Source of the DNA: Streptosporangium sandarakinum
Lineage (GTDB): Bacteria > Actinomycetota > Actinomycetes > Streptosporangiales > Streptosporangiaceae
Direction: 5' to 3'
NCBI RefSeq assembly: GCF_013409935.1
Contig: NZ_JACCCO010000003.1
Span: 558,001-622,000, forward strand
DNA length: 64,000 nucleotides
The notes under the pieces were generated by a model. That model was not told the origin of the DNA. It made no database searches and saw nothing but the letters and a program-made list of their open reading frames with translations. Position 1 is the first letter of the stretch. Every line of letters begins with the position of its first letter. Made by a program: the position numbers and the translations under genes. Shown here one piece after another: positions 52,429-61,640 of this stretch.

Positions 52429-53274
52429 TCACCGGCCGCCGGACGGATCCGGCGGCTGGACGGGGGCACCGGCGCGGGGCGGCACCCCGTTGCGGAGCGA
52501 CCAGCCGCCGTCGCTGACGATCGTCTGGCCGGTGATCCAGGAACCTTCGTCGCCGGCCAGCCACCGCACCAGCCCGGCGGTCTCCTCCGCCGTGCCCCAC
52601 CGGCCCCGCGGATGCCGGCCGGACAGCCACTCCCGGTCCTCGGGCGAGGCGTATCCCGTGTCGACGGGCCCCGGGTTGACACAGTTGACGGTGACGCCGC
52701 GGGCGCTCAGCGGGGCGGCGAGGCTCATCGTCAACTGCTGCACCGCGCCCTTGGTGGCGATGTAGGGCAGCTCGGTGGGCATCGGCTCCAGATGCTGTCC
52801 GGAGGTGAACGTGATGATCCGCCCGCCGTCCAGGTCGGGCTGGGCGGCGAACTCCTGCACCAGCAGCAGGGTCGCCCGGACGTTGACCGCCCAGCACAGG
52901 TCGAGCTCCTCGGCGGTCAGCGCGCCGATCCCGGCCTCGGAGCTGCGGGCGTGGTTGGCGACCAGGACGTCCACCCGGCCGAACCGCTCGCGGGCGGCGG
53001 CGACGATCTCACCGGGCGCCGCCGGGTCGGCCAGGTCGATCGCCAGGTGCCCCACCGTCCCGGCGCCCTCGGGCAGTTCCTCCCGCAGCGCCGCGACGAC
53101 CCCCTCCGCGCCCAGCGGGTCGGCGCCCCAGGGCTGGCCGGCGTCGTGCGGCGACCACGAGCAGGCGAGGACGTTCATCGGCACGGAGGCCAGCTCGCGG
53201 GCGATGGCGTAGCCGATGCCGACGCGCCGGCTCACCCCCGTGACGATCGCGGTCCTCATCGGAGCAGAGGTCAT
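52429..53274 (-). CDS. Short-chain dehydrogenase/reductase
   Basis: 281 residues from ATG 53274. TGVSRRVGIGYAIAREL (cofactor loop, ~11-27), VANHARS instead of the usual NNAG, Ser in TFTSGQH, catalytic Y-x3-K in YIATKGAVQQL, then NCVNPGPVDTGY and TGQTIVSDGGWSLR. Classical SDR acting on an unknown alcohol/ketone; the GIG-x-A and missing N-N-A-G point to the 3-ketoacyl-ACP reductase-like group seen beside regulators. Begins a same-strand run with the SMC operon but is probably functionally unrelated. Confidence 0.88.
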   Translation of the reverse strand: MTSAPMRTAIVTGVSRRVGIGYAIARELASVPMNVLACSWSPHDAGQPWGADPLGAEGVVAALREELPEGAGTVGHLAIDLADPAAPGEIVAAARERFGRVDVLVANHARSSEAGIGALTAEELDLCWAVNVRATLLLVQEFAAQPDLDGGRIITFTSGQHLEPMPTELPYIATKGAVQQLTMSLAAPLSARGVTVNCVNPGPVDTGYASPEDREWLSGRHPRGRWGTAEETAGLVRWLAGDEGSWITGQTIVSDGGWSLRNGVPPRAGAPVQPPDPSGGR

Positions 53275-53473
53275 CGTTCTCTCGTCTTTCGCTGCGAACG
53301 GCATGGCGGCCCATCATCACATCAAGATCACGAAAACGTCCATCCGTTGACGGCGGGACACCGGCCGGTGACGTCTCCACCTCTGCGGAATCATCCGGGT
53401 GATCGAATCGGCCCGCCGGATCCGGTCGTCCGGGGCGAACCGGTGCACCCCCGGGGCCGGGGCCGCTCGTGGA

Positions 53474-54700
53474 TCACGACGCCCCTCCCAGGGGGAGCCC
53501 GGCGCGTACGGGCTCCCCGAGGGGAAGCTCGGCGCGTACGGTGAAGCCGCCCCCGGGGCGGGGCGCGGCCCGCAGCCGGCCGCCGAGCGCCGCGACGCGC
53601 TCGCGCATGCCGAGCAGGCCCGTGCCGGGCACGGGCGGCGCGGCCGGGTCGGCCCCGCCGTCGTCGTCGATCTGCACGACCAGCTCCTCGTCGGCGTAGC
53701 CGACGCGTACCGCCGCGGCCGCCCCGCCGGCGTGCCTGGAGACGTTGGTGAGCGCCTCCTGGACGATCCGGTACGCGGCCCGGTCCACCTCGGGCGGCAG
53801 TTCCCGCCGCGTGCCGGAGATCGTCACCGTGACCGGCAGCCCGGCCGAGCGGGCCCGCTCCACCAGGCCGCCGAGCCGGTCGAGACCGCTGGCCGCGACC
53901 TCGCCGCCGGAGCCGCCGGAGCCTTCGGAGCCGCCGGAGCCGCCGGGATGGTCGGGGTCGCCCGAGTGGCCGGGGTCGCGCAGCACCTCCAGGGTGGCGC
54001 GCAGCTCGCGCATGGCGTCACCGCCGGCCTCCTGGATGGCCAGCAGCGCGGGCGGCACGTCCTCGCTGCGCTTGCGCGCCAGGTGGACGGCCACCCCGGC
54101 CTGGACCTTGATGATCGAGATGCTGTGGGTGAGCGAGTCGTGCAGTTCCCTGGCGATGCGCAGCCGCTCCTCACCCGCACGGCGCAGGGCCGCCTCCTCG
54201 CGGGTGCGCTCGGCCTCGGCGGCCCGCCGCTCGGCCTCCTCCAGGTACGCCTGCCGGTGCCGGGTCACCGTCGCCGCCACCCCGGCCGCCACGAACCAGC
54301 CGACCAGCAGCGAGGCGTCCTGGAGAACCTGCACGGGCCCGTCGGACCCGGGGAGGTTCGCCGCGAGGTTCACGCCCAGGAAGACCACGCTCGCCAGCGC
54401 CGGAGCCAGCCGGTGGCCGGCCCGTACCGTGGCGAACACCGACACCAGGACGGGGAAGGATGCCGGCGGGCCCGGCTGGACGCGCGCCGTGACGACGAGC
54501 ATGCAGGCCGTGCCGACGAGCAGCGCCACCAGGGGCGCCCGCCGCCAGGCGACGAGCGCGAGCGAGCCGGCGAGGGCGGCCGCGAGATCCGCCGCGCCCG
54601 TGCCCGGCGTGCCGAGCACGACGACCGACAGCAGGGCGGCCATCACCGCGGCGAGCAGGCCGTCCTGGGCGAGCGGCCGCCATCCCTCCACAGACCTCAT
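53474..54700 (-). CDS. Sensor histidine kinase, NarL/DesK family
   Basis: 408 residues. Six membrane helices in residues ~12-145 with no large extracellular domain, then HisKA_3 dimerisation: RIARELHDSLTHSISIIKVQAG with phospho-acceptor His187, and HATPase_c ending GTGLLGMRERVAALGGRLRAAPRPGGGF. Autophosphorylates and passes phosphate to a NarL-type regulator. No regulator is adjacent; the nearest, at 57122, is 2.4 kb away on the other strand beyond decayed genes, and may be its former or present partner (inference). The Gly/Pro/Glu-rich segment ~245-270 is a low-complexity linker. Confidence 0.9.
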   Translation of the reverse strand: MRSVEGWRPLAQDGLLAAVMAALLSVVVLGTPGTGAADLAAALAGSLALVAWRRAPLVALLVGTACMLVVTARVQPGPPASFPVLVSVFATVRAGHRLAPALASVVFLGVNLAANLPGSDGPVQVLQDASLLVGWFVAAGVAATVTRHRQAYLEEAERRAAEAERTREEAALRRAGEERLRIARELHDSLTHSISIIKVQAGVAVHLARKRSEDVPPALLAIQEAGGDAMRELRATLEVLRDPGHSGDPDHPGGSGGSEGSGGSGGEVAASGLDRLGGLVERARSAGLPVTVTISGTRRELPPEVDRAAYRIVQEALTNVSRHAGGAAAAVRVGYADEELVVQIDDDGGADPAAPPVPGTGLLGMRERVAALGGRLRAAPRPGGGFTVRAELPLGEPVRAGLPLGGAS

Positions 54701-54993
54701 CCGTGCAGATTACGATCTTTCCCGCCGGAGGTCGTCCCCGGTACGTCGTAACGAATCCCTACTCCCCGGGATGTAGTGGGGCCGGCCCTGCTTCCCCGGT
54801 GTCAGGCGGAGGAGCCTTCCCGGGCATGACGACCGCAGACCGGCCCGGACAGCACGATGTCCGGCATGCACACGATCCGAGCAAAGAGCGGGCTCCGCCA
54901 CGTGAGCCCGGGGAGCCGCCGGCCGTCACCCCTCGCACCCGGACCCCGTACGGGCGGGTCCGCGGCCACGGGAACGGCGCGGAGGACCGAGCC

Positions 54994-55539
54994 GTGCTGA
55001 GAGGCGGGGAAGCGGCGGCGGGACGGGCCACCCGGCCGGGGGCCACCCTCGCCGCGGTGGCCGTCGTGCAGTTCATGGTGTCACTGGACCTGTCGGTGGT
55101 GAACGTCGGACTTCCGCGGATCGCCGCCGGCCTCGGCTTCAGCGCGGCGGGCCTGACCTGGGTGATCCACGCCTACGCGCTCACCTTCGGCGGGCTGCTC
55201 CTCCTGGGCGGCAAGGCCGCCGACCGGTACGGCCGCAGGCGCGTCCTGCTGTTCGGACTCGGCCTGTTCGGCCTCGCCTCGCTCGCCGGCGGCTTCGCCC
55301 AGGAACCCGGCCATCTGGTCGCCGCCCGCGCCGCGCAGGGCATCGGGGCCGCCGCGCTGGCCCCGGCCGCGCTGGCGCTGCTGACCGCGACGTTCCCCGC
55401 GGGCAGGGCCCGCGTCCGGGCCTTCGGGGTGTGGAGCGCGACGAACGCCGCCGGGGGCGCCCTCGTCGTCCTGCCCCGGACCGGCCCGCCGTCACGGACC
55501 GGACAGGCCGACGGTCACCGGAAGGAAATCCTCGTATGA
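54994..55539 (+). pseudogene. Truncated MFS (DHA2, drug:H+ antiporter) transporter
   Basis: 181 residues from GTG 54994, with GGAGG upstream. Good DHA2 start: VVQFMVSLDLSVVNVGLPRIA (helix 1), WVIHAYALTFGGLLLLGGKAADRYGRRR (helix 2 and motif A). It breaks off near 55475 after FGVWSATNAAGG, continuing only with unrelated residues; at least eight helices are missing. Its false C-terminus overlaps the cupin start (ATGA). A deletion end-point, not a functional transporter. Confidence 0.85.
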
Positions 55540-55928
55540 CCACCACCGCCCCGATCGACCTCTTCGCGTCCGTCGTCCACCTTCACCGGGGCGGTGAGAT
55601 CCACGCCGGGAGGAGAGCGGCGGACCCCGGCCGGGACGGCTGGCGGCTGACGGCCTTCCACGCGAAGACCGGCGCCGACGTCCACGCCGACCACTGGGAG
55701 GTGCACCCCGAGGCCGAGGAGATCGTGTCCTGCCTCATCGGGAAGATGCGCCTCTACCTCCGCCCGGAGCGGCCGGATCAGGAGGAGGAAGAGATCAGGC
55801 TCCTGGCCGGAACCGCCGCCATCGTCCCGCGCGGGCGGTGGCACCGCATCGAGCTGGACATCCCCAGCAACATCATGACCGTCACCCTGCCCCACGGCAG
55901 CCGGCTGGAGAAGCGGATCGAACCCTAG
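55536..55928 (+). CDS. Small cupin-domain protein
   Basis: 130 residues from ATG 55536, with GGAAGGAAA upstream. Cupin motif 1: H-A-D-H-W-E-V-H-P-E-A-E-E... (~49-70) with metal-binding His and Glu; motif 2: PRGRWHRIEL (~103-112). Looks intact, unlike its neighbours. Cupins cover sugar epimerases, dioxygenases and small-molecule binding proteins; the sequence does not say which. It may have survived the deletions around it because it is functional or because it moved in with them. Confidence 0.8.
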   Translation: MTTTAPIDLFASVVHLHRGGEIHAGRRAADPGRDGWRLTAFHAKTGADVHADHWEVHPEAEEIVSCLIGKMRLYLRPERPDQEEEEIRLLAGTAAIVPRGRWHRIELDIPSNIMTVTLPHGSRLEKRIEP

Positions 55929-55976
55929 GCGGGACCCCGGGCCCACCCCCTGACGTCTTCATCCGGAAGGACGATC

Positions 55977-56645
55977 TTGAAAGAAAAGGCCCCACTGGGC
56001 GCCCGCATCATGCTCAGGGACACCCTGGACTGGGAGTCGCTCACCGACGACCAGGTGATCGCCGCGAGGCGGAAGGTCAACCGCATCCGATCGTCCCGGG
56101 CGGCACGGATCATCACCGGCCTGCCCGACCGCCGTGCCGGCATCGAGGAGCGCACGATCGCCCTTCCGGGCCGTCGCCTGAAGCTGCGGGTGCATCGTCC
56201 GAAGAACGCCGGTCCGAGGCTGCCGTTGATCCTCTCGTTCCACGGCGGTGGCTTCATCGTGGGAGTCCCCGCGCAGAACGACTGGCTCAACAGTCACCTC
56301 GCGGCCCACTGCCCGGCGGTGGTCGTGTCGGTGGACTACCGCCTCGCCCCCGAGCACCCGCTGCCGGAGCCGATCGAGGACGGCTACGACACGCTCGCCC
56401 GGATTCTCGAGGACCCCGCCGGCTGGGGCGTCGACCCGGCGGCCGTCGCGGTCCTCGGCGAGAGCGCCGGCGGAACACTCGCCGCGCTCGTCGCGTTGCG
56501 CGCCCGCGAGGACGGCCCGCCGCTGCACGCCCAGGTGCTGGCCTACCCGGGCACGGACTGGCCCGACACCATGGCCGACTACCCCTCGATCGCCGCGAAC
56601 GCCGGCAACCCCGGGTTCTCGCTGTCCGAGTGGCGCGGCGGGACG
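55977..56645 (+). pseudogene. Truncated HSL-family esterase/lipase
   Basis: About 223 residues of a hormone-sensitive-lipase-like alpha/beta hydrolase from TTG 55977 (AAGGA six bases upstream). LSFHGGGFIVGVP is the HGGG oxyanion motif and LGESAGGTLAA holds the nucleophile. Homology ends near 56640, before the DP-x-x-D and His motifs, so the catalytic triad is incomplete; the frame runs on in unrelated sequence to 56876. Deleted remnant. Confidence 0.85.
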
Positions 56646-56875
56646 GAGTACGGCGGAGCTGTTGCGCCCCTACGGGTGGGGTTTCGCCGCCGTGGTGATC
56701 CGGCAGGTGATCGGCGCCGTCGCGGGTCTGGCGCCGCTGCCGGCGGTCGTCGAGCTGGGCCGCGGCTCGGTCACCCTGGGCGGCGCCGATCTGCGCGAGA
56801 TCGACGGCCGGGAGCTGCACCGGCTGGTCTCCTTCGTCTTCCAGGACGTCCGCCTGCTGCGCGCTGGACCCGGTG
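56646..56875 (+). pseudogene. Internally deleted ABC exporter remnant
   Basis: In another frame, ELLRPYGWGFAAVVIRQVIG (typical first helix of a fused TMD-NBD exporter, siderophore-type) is followed after ~20 residues by GSVTLGGADLREIDGRELHR and LVSFVFQDVRLL, the Q-loop part of the nucleotide domain. Most of the membrane domain, Walker A and everything after the Q-loop are missing. At least two deletion junctions are inside ~230 bases. Confidence 0.75.
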
Positions 56876-56954
56876 AACGATGCGGCCGTCCACGACGGCG
56901 GGACCGCGACCGGGAGCGGACGAAAGGCGTCCGGCCGGGCTCTACTGTGACGGT

Positions 56955-57125
56955 ATGAGGATCATGCCCGAGCGCCGCCCGGCGGTGACGGACGCGGCTC
57001 CCGCGGCGAGGGTGAGCGTCACCCGCCGTCCCGGCGGGCAGGCGGGGACGCGCGTCGCCCGCCGCCCCGGCGGGCAGGCCGTACAGATCGGCGGGGACGC
57101 CGCCACCGCGGGAGGCGCGTCGTGA
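56955..57125 (+). CDS. Small ORF (56 residues) overlapping the response regulator start
   Basis: Starts ATG 56955 and ends TGA 57123-57125, overlapping GTG 57122 of the response regulator by four bases. Composition is basic and repetitive: RRPGGQA occurs twice. No family recognised. It could be a leader ORF coupling translation, the tail of a deleted upstream gene, or nothing. Low confidence as a real protein. Confidence 0.25.
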   Translation: MRIMPERRPAVTDAAPAARVSVTRRPGGQAGTRVARRPGGQAVQIGGDAATAGGAS

Positions 57126-57805
57126 TCCGGGTGCTCCTGGTCGACGACCAGCCGCTCATCCGCGCGGGGTTCCGCGCCCTGCTGGAGGCCGAGGACGACC
57201 TCCAGGTGGTCGGCGAGGCGGGGGACGGGGCGAGGGGCCTCGCCCTGGTCCGCGAGCACCTGCCCGACGTCGCGCTCGTCGACGTGCAGATGCCGGTGAT
57301 GGACGGCATCGAGGCGACCCGGCGGATCGCCGCCGACCCCGCCCTGGCCGGGGTGCACGTGGTGATCCTCACCAACTACGGCCTCGACGAGTACGTCTTC
57401 GACGCGCTGCGCGCCGGCGCCACCGGGTTCCTGGTCAAGGACACCGAGCCGGCCGACCTGCTGCACGGCGTCCGCGTCGCGGCGCGGGGCGACGCGCTGC
57501 TCGCCCCGGCCGTCACCCGCCGCCTGATCGGCGAGTTCGTCGCCCGCCGCCCGCTGCTCTCCGCCACCGGGCTGGACGTCCTGACCAACCGGGAACGCGA
57601 GGTGATGGCCCTGGTGGCGCACGGCCTGTCCAACGACGAGATCGCCGCGCACATGGTGATCAGCCCGGCCACCGCCAAGACCCACGTCAGCCGGGCGATG
57701 ACCAAGCTGGGGGCCCGCGACCGCGCCCAGCTCGTCGTCCTCGCCTACCAGTGCGGCCTGGTCACACCGGGACGGCCGGGCACGCTCCCCGGTCAGGGCG
57801 CCTGA
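57122..57805 (+). CDS. NarL/FixJ-family response regulator
   Basis: 227 residues from GTG 57122. Receiver domain with acidic pair D8-D9, phospho-acceptor D54 in ALVDVQMPVMDG, Thr84 and Lys106, all in place. C-terminal LuxR-type HTH: LTNREREVMALVAHGLSNDEIAAHMVISPATAKTHVSRAM. Phosphorylation-dependent transcription factor. Its 3' end overlaps the prolyl oligopeptidase 3' end by 13 bases (convergent). Position next to the lanthipeptide locus recalls RamR/AmfR regulators, but that is inference. Kinase at 53474 is a possible partner. Confidence 0.9.
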   Translation: MIRVLLVDDQPLIRAGFRALLEAEDDLQVVGEAGDGARGLALVREHLPDVALVDVQMPVMDGIEATRRIAADPALAGVHVVILTNYGLDEYVFDALRAGATGFLVKDTEPADLLHGVRVAARGDALLAPAVTRRLIGEFVARRPLLSATGLDVLTNREREVMALVAHGLSNDEIAAHMVISPATAKTHVSRAMTKLGARDRAQLVVLAYQCGLVTPGRPGTLPGQGA

Positions 57806-59856
57806 CCGGCCCCGTCCAGGACCGGTGGCCCGTACGGCGGCGGACCCGGGTCCTGGGCGAGTCGCAGGCCGGTGTGCTCGGCGAGGAAGGCCAGCAGGTC
57901 GCCCGCCAGCCCCACCGACCGGCTCGCCGACCGCGCCGCGTGCCCGACGCCCTCCTCGTGGCGCAGCAGGACCGGTCGTGTCCCCGAGGTCGCCCACTGC
58001 AGCGCCGCGCACAGCTTGCGCGCGTGCATGGGGTCCACGCGGGAGTCGCCGCCGAAGGCGGCCAGCAGCGTCGCCGGGTAGTCCACGCCCTCGCGCACCC
58101 GGTGGTAGGGGGAGTAGCCCAGCAGCCATCCGAGCTGCTCGGGGTCGTCGGCCGAGCCGTACTCCGCCCGCCAGGCCGGGCCCAGGCCGGACCGCTCGTA
58201 GCGGACCATGTCCGTCAGCGGGGCCGAGCAGACCGCGGCGGCGAACAGGTCGGGACGCTGCGTCAGCGCCGCCGCGGCCACCAGCCCGCCGTTGGACTCA
58301 CCGCACAGGCCCAGCCGGTCCGGGACGGTCCAGCCCTCGGCGACGAGATGCCCGGCCACCGCCACCAGGTCGTCGACGGCGTTCTGCTTGCGGTCGAGCG
58401 CCCCGTCGCGGTGCCACCCCGCGCCCTCCTCGCCGCCGCCGCGCAGCTGGGCCAGGACGAACACGCCCCCGGCCTCGACCCAGGGCAGGATGTAGGCCGA
58501 GTACGAAGGCGTCATCGGCCGGCCGAACCCGCCGTAGCCGTACAGGACCGCCGGCCGCGGACCGGAGCCGGGCCGGGCGAGCACCACCATCCGCACGGGC
58601 GTGCCGTCCCGGGAGGCGCAGACGAGCCGGCGGGAGACGATCCCGGGCACCTCGACGGCGCCGGGCGCGGCGGCCCACGGCGTGGTCCGCCCGGTGCGGG
58701 TGTCGTAGCGGTGCACGCTCGTCGGCGTGACGCCGTCGGTGTAGGTGAACCACACCTCGGGGCCGCCCTCGGGACGGGTGAACATCCGCCCGGCCGCGCC
58801 GAGGCCGGGCAGCGGCACCTCGCCCAGCCCTTCGCCGGTGGCCGGGTCGTGCACGGCGATCTCGCTGATCGCGTGCCGGGTACGGCCGACGAGCAGCACC
58901 GGCGCGCCGGGCTCCCCGGCGAACGCGAAGTCGCCGGTCACCGCCTCCGGATCGGGGCCGACCAGCTCCCGCCAGCCCGCCACGCCGGGCCGAGCCGGGT
59001 CGGCGACGCACAGCCGCCCCCGAGGGGCGTCCAGGGTGGTCAGCAGGTACAGCCGCCCGTCCGGGCCCACCGCGGGCACCGTCGCCGCGGCCGTCCCCTC
59101 CTGGACCACCCGCAGCCCGGGGCGTTCCGGCGGCCCGGACGACAGGTCGGCCAGCCACAGGTCGTTGCCGCCGCCGGAGGCCGCCGAGACCGTCAGCCAG
59201 CGGCCGTCGGCGCTCATCCCCAGGCCGTAGGACCGCTCGTCGCCGCGGATCACCGCGTCGTCGCCGGCGGGGACGCCCAGCCGGTGCAGGCACACCCGCC
59301 GCGCGCGCACGTAGAAGAACGCCTTCCCGCCGGGCAGCCAGACCACGGGTGCGTAGCGGCAGCGGTCGATCGGGCCGTCCACCTGCCGCCCGGTGGCGAC
59401 GTCGAGGACCCGCAGCTCCGAACGCTCGTCGCCGTTCCTGGAGACCTGGTAGGCCAGCAGCCGGCCGTCCAGGTCGGGCTGCCAGGAGTCGAGGGTGGTC
59501 AGCCCCGACGGGTCGAGCTCCGCCGGGTCGACCAGCGCCCGCTCGGCCCCGTCCGGTCCGGCGGTGTACAGCACGGCGTGCTCCTGGCCGGCCTCGCGGC
59601 GCAGGAAGAACCGGCGACCGCCCCGCCACAGCGGCGGCCCCGCCATCCCGGCGGACATGAGCCGGGCCACCCGCCCGTGCCACGCCGCGCGCCCGGCGAG
59701 CGCGTCCGCGTGGCCGCGCCACAGCCTCTCCTGCGCGGCCAGCCACTCCCGCGTCCGGGGATCATCGGCGTCCTCCAGCCACCGGTAGGGGTCGGCCACC
59801 GCGTGCCCGTGCAGGTGGTCGACGATCGGCTGCCGTTCGGCGGGGGGACGGATCAC
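57793..59856 (-). CDS. Prolyl oligopeptidase (S9A), probable lanthipeptide leader peptidase
   Basis: 687 residues from GTG 59856, overlapping the exporter stop by GTGA. N-terminal beta-propeller entry YRWLEDADDPRTREWL; C-terminal hydrolase with Ser521 in CGESNGG, Asp604 and Arg606 in GGDSRVDP, and His639 in EGVGHA. Cleaves after proline in peptides of limited length. POPs occur in some class III lanthipeptide clusters (for example flavipeptin FlaP), where they remove the leader. Here each precursor has one leader proline, Pro12, and the enzyme is the last gene of the operon, so cutting after Pro12 is the obvious hypothesis. Confidence 0.9.
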   Translation of the reverse strand: MIRPPAERQPIVDHLHGHAVADPYRWLEDADDPRTREWLAAQERLWRGHADALAGRAAWHGRVARLMSAGMAGPPLWRGGRRFFLRREAGQEHAVLYTAGPDGAERALVDPAELDPSGLTTLDSWQPDLDGRLLAYQVSRNGDERSELRVLDVATGRQVDGPIDRCRYAPVVWLPGGKAFFYVRARRVCLHRLGVPAGDDAVIRGDERSYGLGMSADGRWLTVSAASGGGNDLWLADLSSGPPERPGLRVVQEGTAAATVPAVGPDGRLYLLTTLDAPRGRLCVADPARPGVAGWRELVGPDPEAVTGDFAFAGEPGAPVLLVGRTRHAISEIAVHDPATGEGLGEVPLPGLGAAGRMFTRPEGGPEVWFTYTDGVTPTSVHRYDTRTGRTTPWAAAPGAVEVPGIVSRRLVCASRDGTPVRMVVLARPGSGPRPAVLYGYGGFGRPMTPSYSAYILPWVEAGGVFVLAQLRGGGEEGAGWHRDGALDRKQNAVDDLVAVAGHLVAEGWTVPDRLGLCGESNGGLVAAAALTQRPDLFAAAVCSAPLTDMVRYERSGLGPAWRAEYGSADDPEQLGWLLGYSPYHRVREGVDYPATLLAAFGGDSRVDPMHARKLCAALQWATSGTRPVLLRHEEGVGHAARSASRSVGLAGDLLAFLAEHTGLRLAQDPGPPPYGPPVLDGAGQAP

Positions 59857-61640
59857 AGCACCGGCTCCTGTGGGGTCGCGGGGTTCCAGTGGCCGACCAG
59901 GTCGGCGTAGAGGGGAGAGGCGGCGAGCAGCTCCGAGTGCCCGCCGAGCCGGACGCTGGTGCCGTCCATGACGAGGATCCGCCGCGCCCGCGTCGCCGAC
60001 GTCAGCCGGTGCGCGATGACGACGAGGGTGCCGCCGCGGCGGGCGAACGCCCCCTCCGCGCGGGCCTCGGCCGCCGGGTCCAGGTGGCACGTCGCCTCGT
60101 CGAGGATCACCAGGCGGGCCGGGGAGAGATGGGCGCGGGTCAGGGCGACGAGCTGCCGCTCGGCCGGGGACAGCGCGCCGGAGGACACCTCGGCGTCGTA
60201 GCCGCCCAGCCGCTCCGCCAGCGCGGTCAGGCCCACCTCGCGGGCGGCGGCGTCCACCTCCTCGCGCGACGCCGGCGCCAGGTAGGTGAGGTTGTCCCAC
60301 AGCGTGCCCCGGAAGACGTACGCCTCCTGGGGGATCAGCACCCGGCAGGCCGGATCGAGCCGGTCGGCGGGGACGCCGCCGACCTCGACGCGGCCCGCGC
60401 CGGGCCGCAGCACCCCGGCCAGCAGCGCGCCCAGCGTCGATTTGCCGATGCCGCTGGGCCCCACCACGGCGAGGTGGTCGCCCTCGGGGATCGACAGGTC
60501 CAGGCCGGAGATCACCGGCTCGGCGTGCGGGCCGTACGCGAAGACGACCCCGCGCAGCTCGGCGCGCACGTTCCGGGCCGCGACCCGCCCGGCGGCCGGA
60601 CCGTACGGCGGAGCCACGGGACCGGGGGAGGGGGCATGGCCCTCGGGGGAGAGCGTAGGGCGCTCGGCGGCGGCCGGGAGGGCGGGGGAGGCGGGACCGG
60701 GCGGGACGTCCGGCCGCAGGATGCGGTCCAGCGACACCCGCAGCCGCACACCGCTGATCCCCAGCCCCTGCACGAGGTTGCCCAGCGCCGGGGCCAGCGA
60801 CTGCGTCACGTACGCCAGGGCGCCGAGGACCACCCCGGCCCCGGCCCCCCGCGACAGCAGCCAGGGGGTGCCGGCCAGTATCAGCAGGACCGGAAGCCGG
60901 CCGCCCACCGCCAGCGACAGCGTGCGCAGGGCGGTCACCCGGGCCAGCGACCGCCCCGCGGCGGCCTGCTCCGCCACCCGCGCGCCGACGGAGGCGGCCA
61001 CCCTGTCCTCCGCCGCGCAGGCGGTGACGTCCCGCAGGGCGCCCACCGCGGCGGCCAGCGACCCGGCGGTGCGCTCGTCGGCCAGCAGGAACTCCCGCTG
61101 CCGCCGGGCCATGGCCGGCAGCGACAGCAGGAACAGCCCGACGCCGGCCGCGAACGGCGGCAGCACCAGCACCAGCACCTCGGGGACCAGCGCGCCCAGC
61201 CCCAGCACCACGCTCACCACGGTGAAGGCGAACGACCTGACCACCGTGATGACCGAGGCGAAGGCGTCACGGGCCAGCTCCACCTGGAGGTTGGACCGGG
61301 CCACGGCCGCGGAGCCCGGCCCGTGCCCGGCGGCGGACGCGCGGTCCAGCGCGCTCTCCACGACGTGGCCGAGCAGGTCCTCCCGGAACGGCTCCACGAT
61401 CGCGGCGACGGCCAGCACGACCTGCCGCGCGCCCGCCGCGCCCACCAGCCAGGCGGCGGCGAGGACCGCCAGCCAGGCGAAACCGGTGCCGGGCCGGCCC
61501 GCGGCGAAACCGTCGTCGATCGCCCGCGCCACGGCCAGGCCCACGACGAGGGCGGGCGCCGTCTCCGCCACCGACCACGCGGCGAGCCTGACCAGCAGGC
61601 GCGGGTCGCGGCGGAGCGCCCGGCGGACCGGGCGGTTCAC
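59853..61640 (-). CDS. ABC exporter half-transporter B (lanthipeptide export)
   Basis: 595 residues from GTG 61640, overlapping the partner stop by four bases. Six membrane helices (~20-300), then an NBD: Walker A GPSGIGKST (394-402), Walker B LVILDEAT with catalytic Glu515, H-loop His544. The signature is degenerate: LSPAE (490-494) instead of LSGGQ. Combined with the partner this gives one consensus and one degenerate ATP site, as in heterodimeric exporters. Corresponds to RamB/AmfB of SapB/AmfS clusters. Expected to carry the modified peptide out of the cell. Confidence 0.92.
   Translation of the reverse strand: MNRPVRRALRRDPRLLVRLAAWSVAETAPALVVGLAVARAIDDGFAAGRPGTGFAWLAVLAAAWLVGAAGARQVVLAVAAIVEPFREDLLGHVVESALDRASAAGHGPGSAAVARSNLQVELARDAFASVITVVRSFAFTVVSVVLGLGALVPEVLVLVLPPFAAGVGLFLLSLPAMARRQREFLLADERTAGSLAAAVGALRDVTACAAEDRVAASVGARVAEQAAAGRSLARVTALRTLSLAVGGRLPVLLILAGTPWLLSRGAGAGVVLGALAYVTQSLAPALGNLVQGLGISGVRLRVSLDRILRPDVPPGPASPALPAAAERPTLSPEGHAPSPGPVAPPYGPAAGRVAARNVRAELRGVVFAYGPHAEPVISGLDLSIPEGDHLAVVGPSGIGKSTLGALLAGVLRPGAGRVEVGGVPADRLDPACRVLIPQEAYVFRGTLWDNLTYLAPASREEVDAAAREVGLTALAERLGGYDAEVSSGALSPAERQLVALTRAHLSPARLVILDEATCHLDPAAEARAEGAFARRGGTLVVIAHRLTSATRARRILVMDGTSVRLGGHSELLAASPLYADLVGHWNPATPQEPVL

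Noticed and set aside
57122..57805. Naming the response regulator RamR/AmfR
   Set aside because: It is a normal phosphorylatable NarL-type regulator and nothing in its sequence singles out the Ram branch; only proximity supports it.
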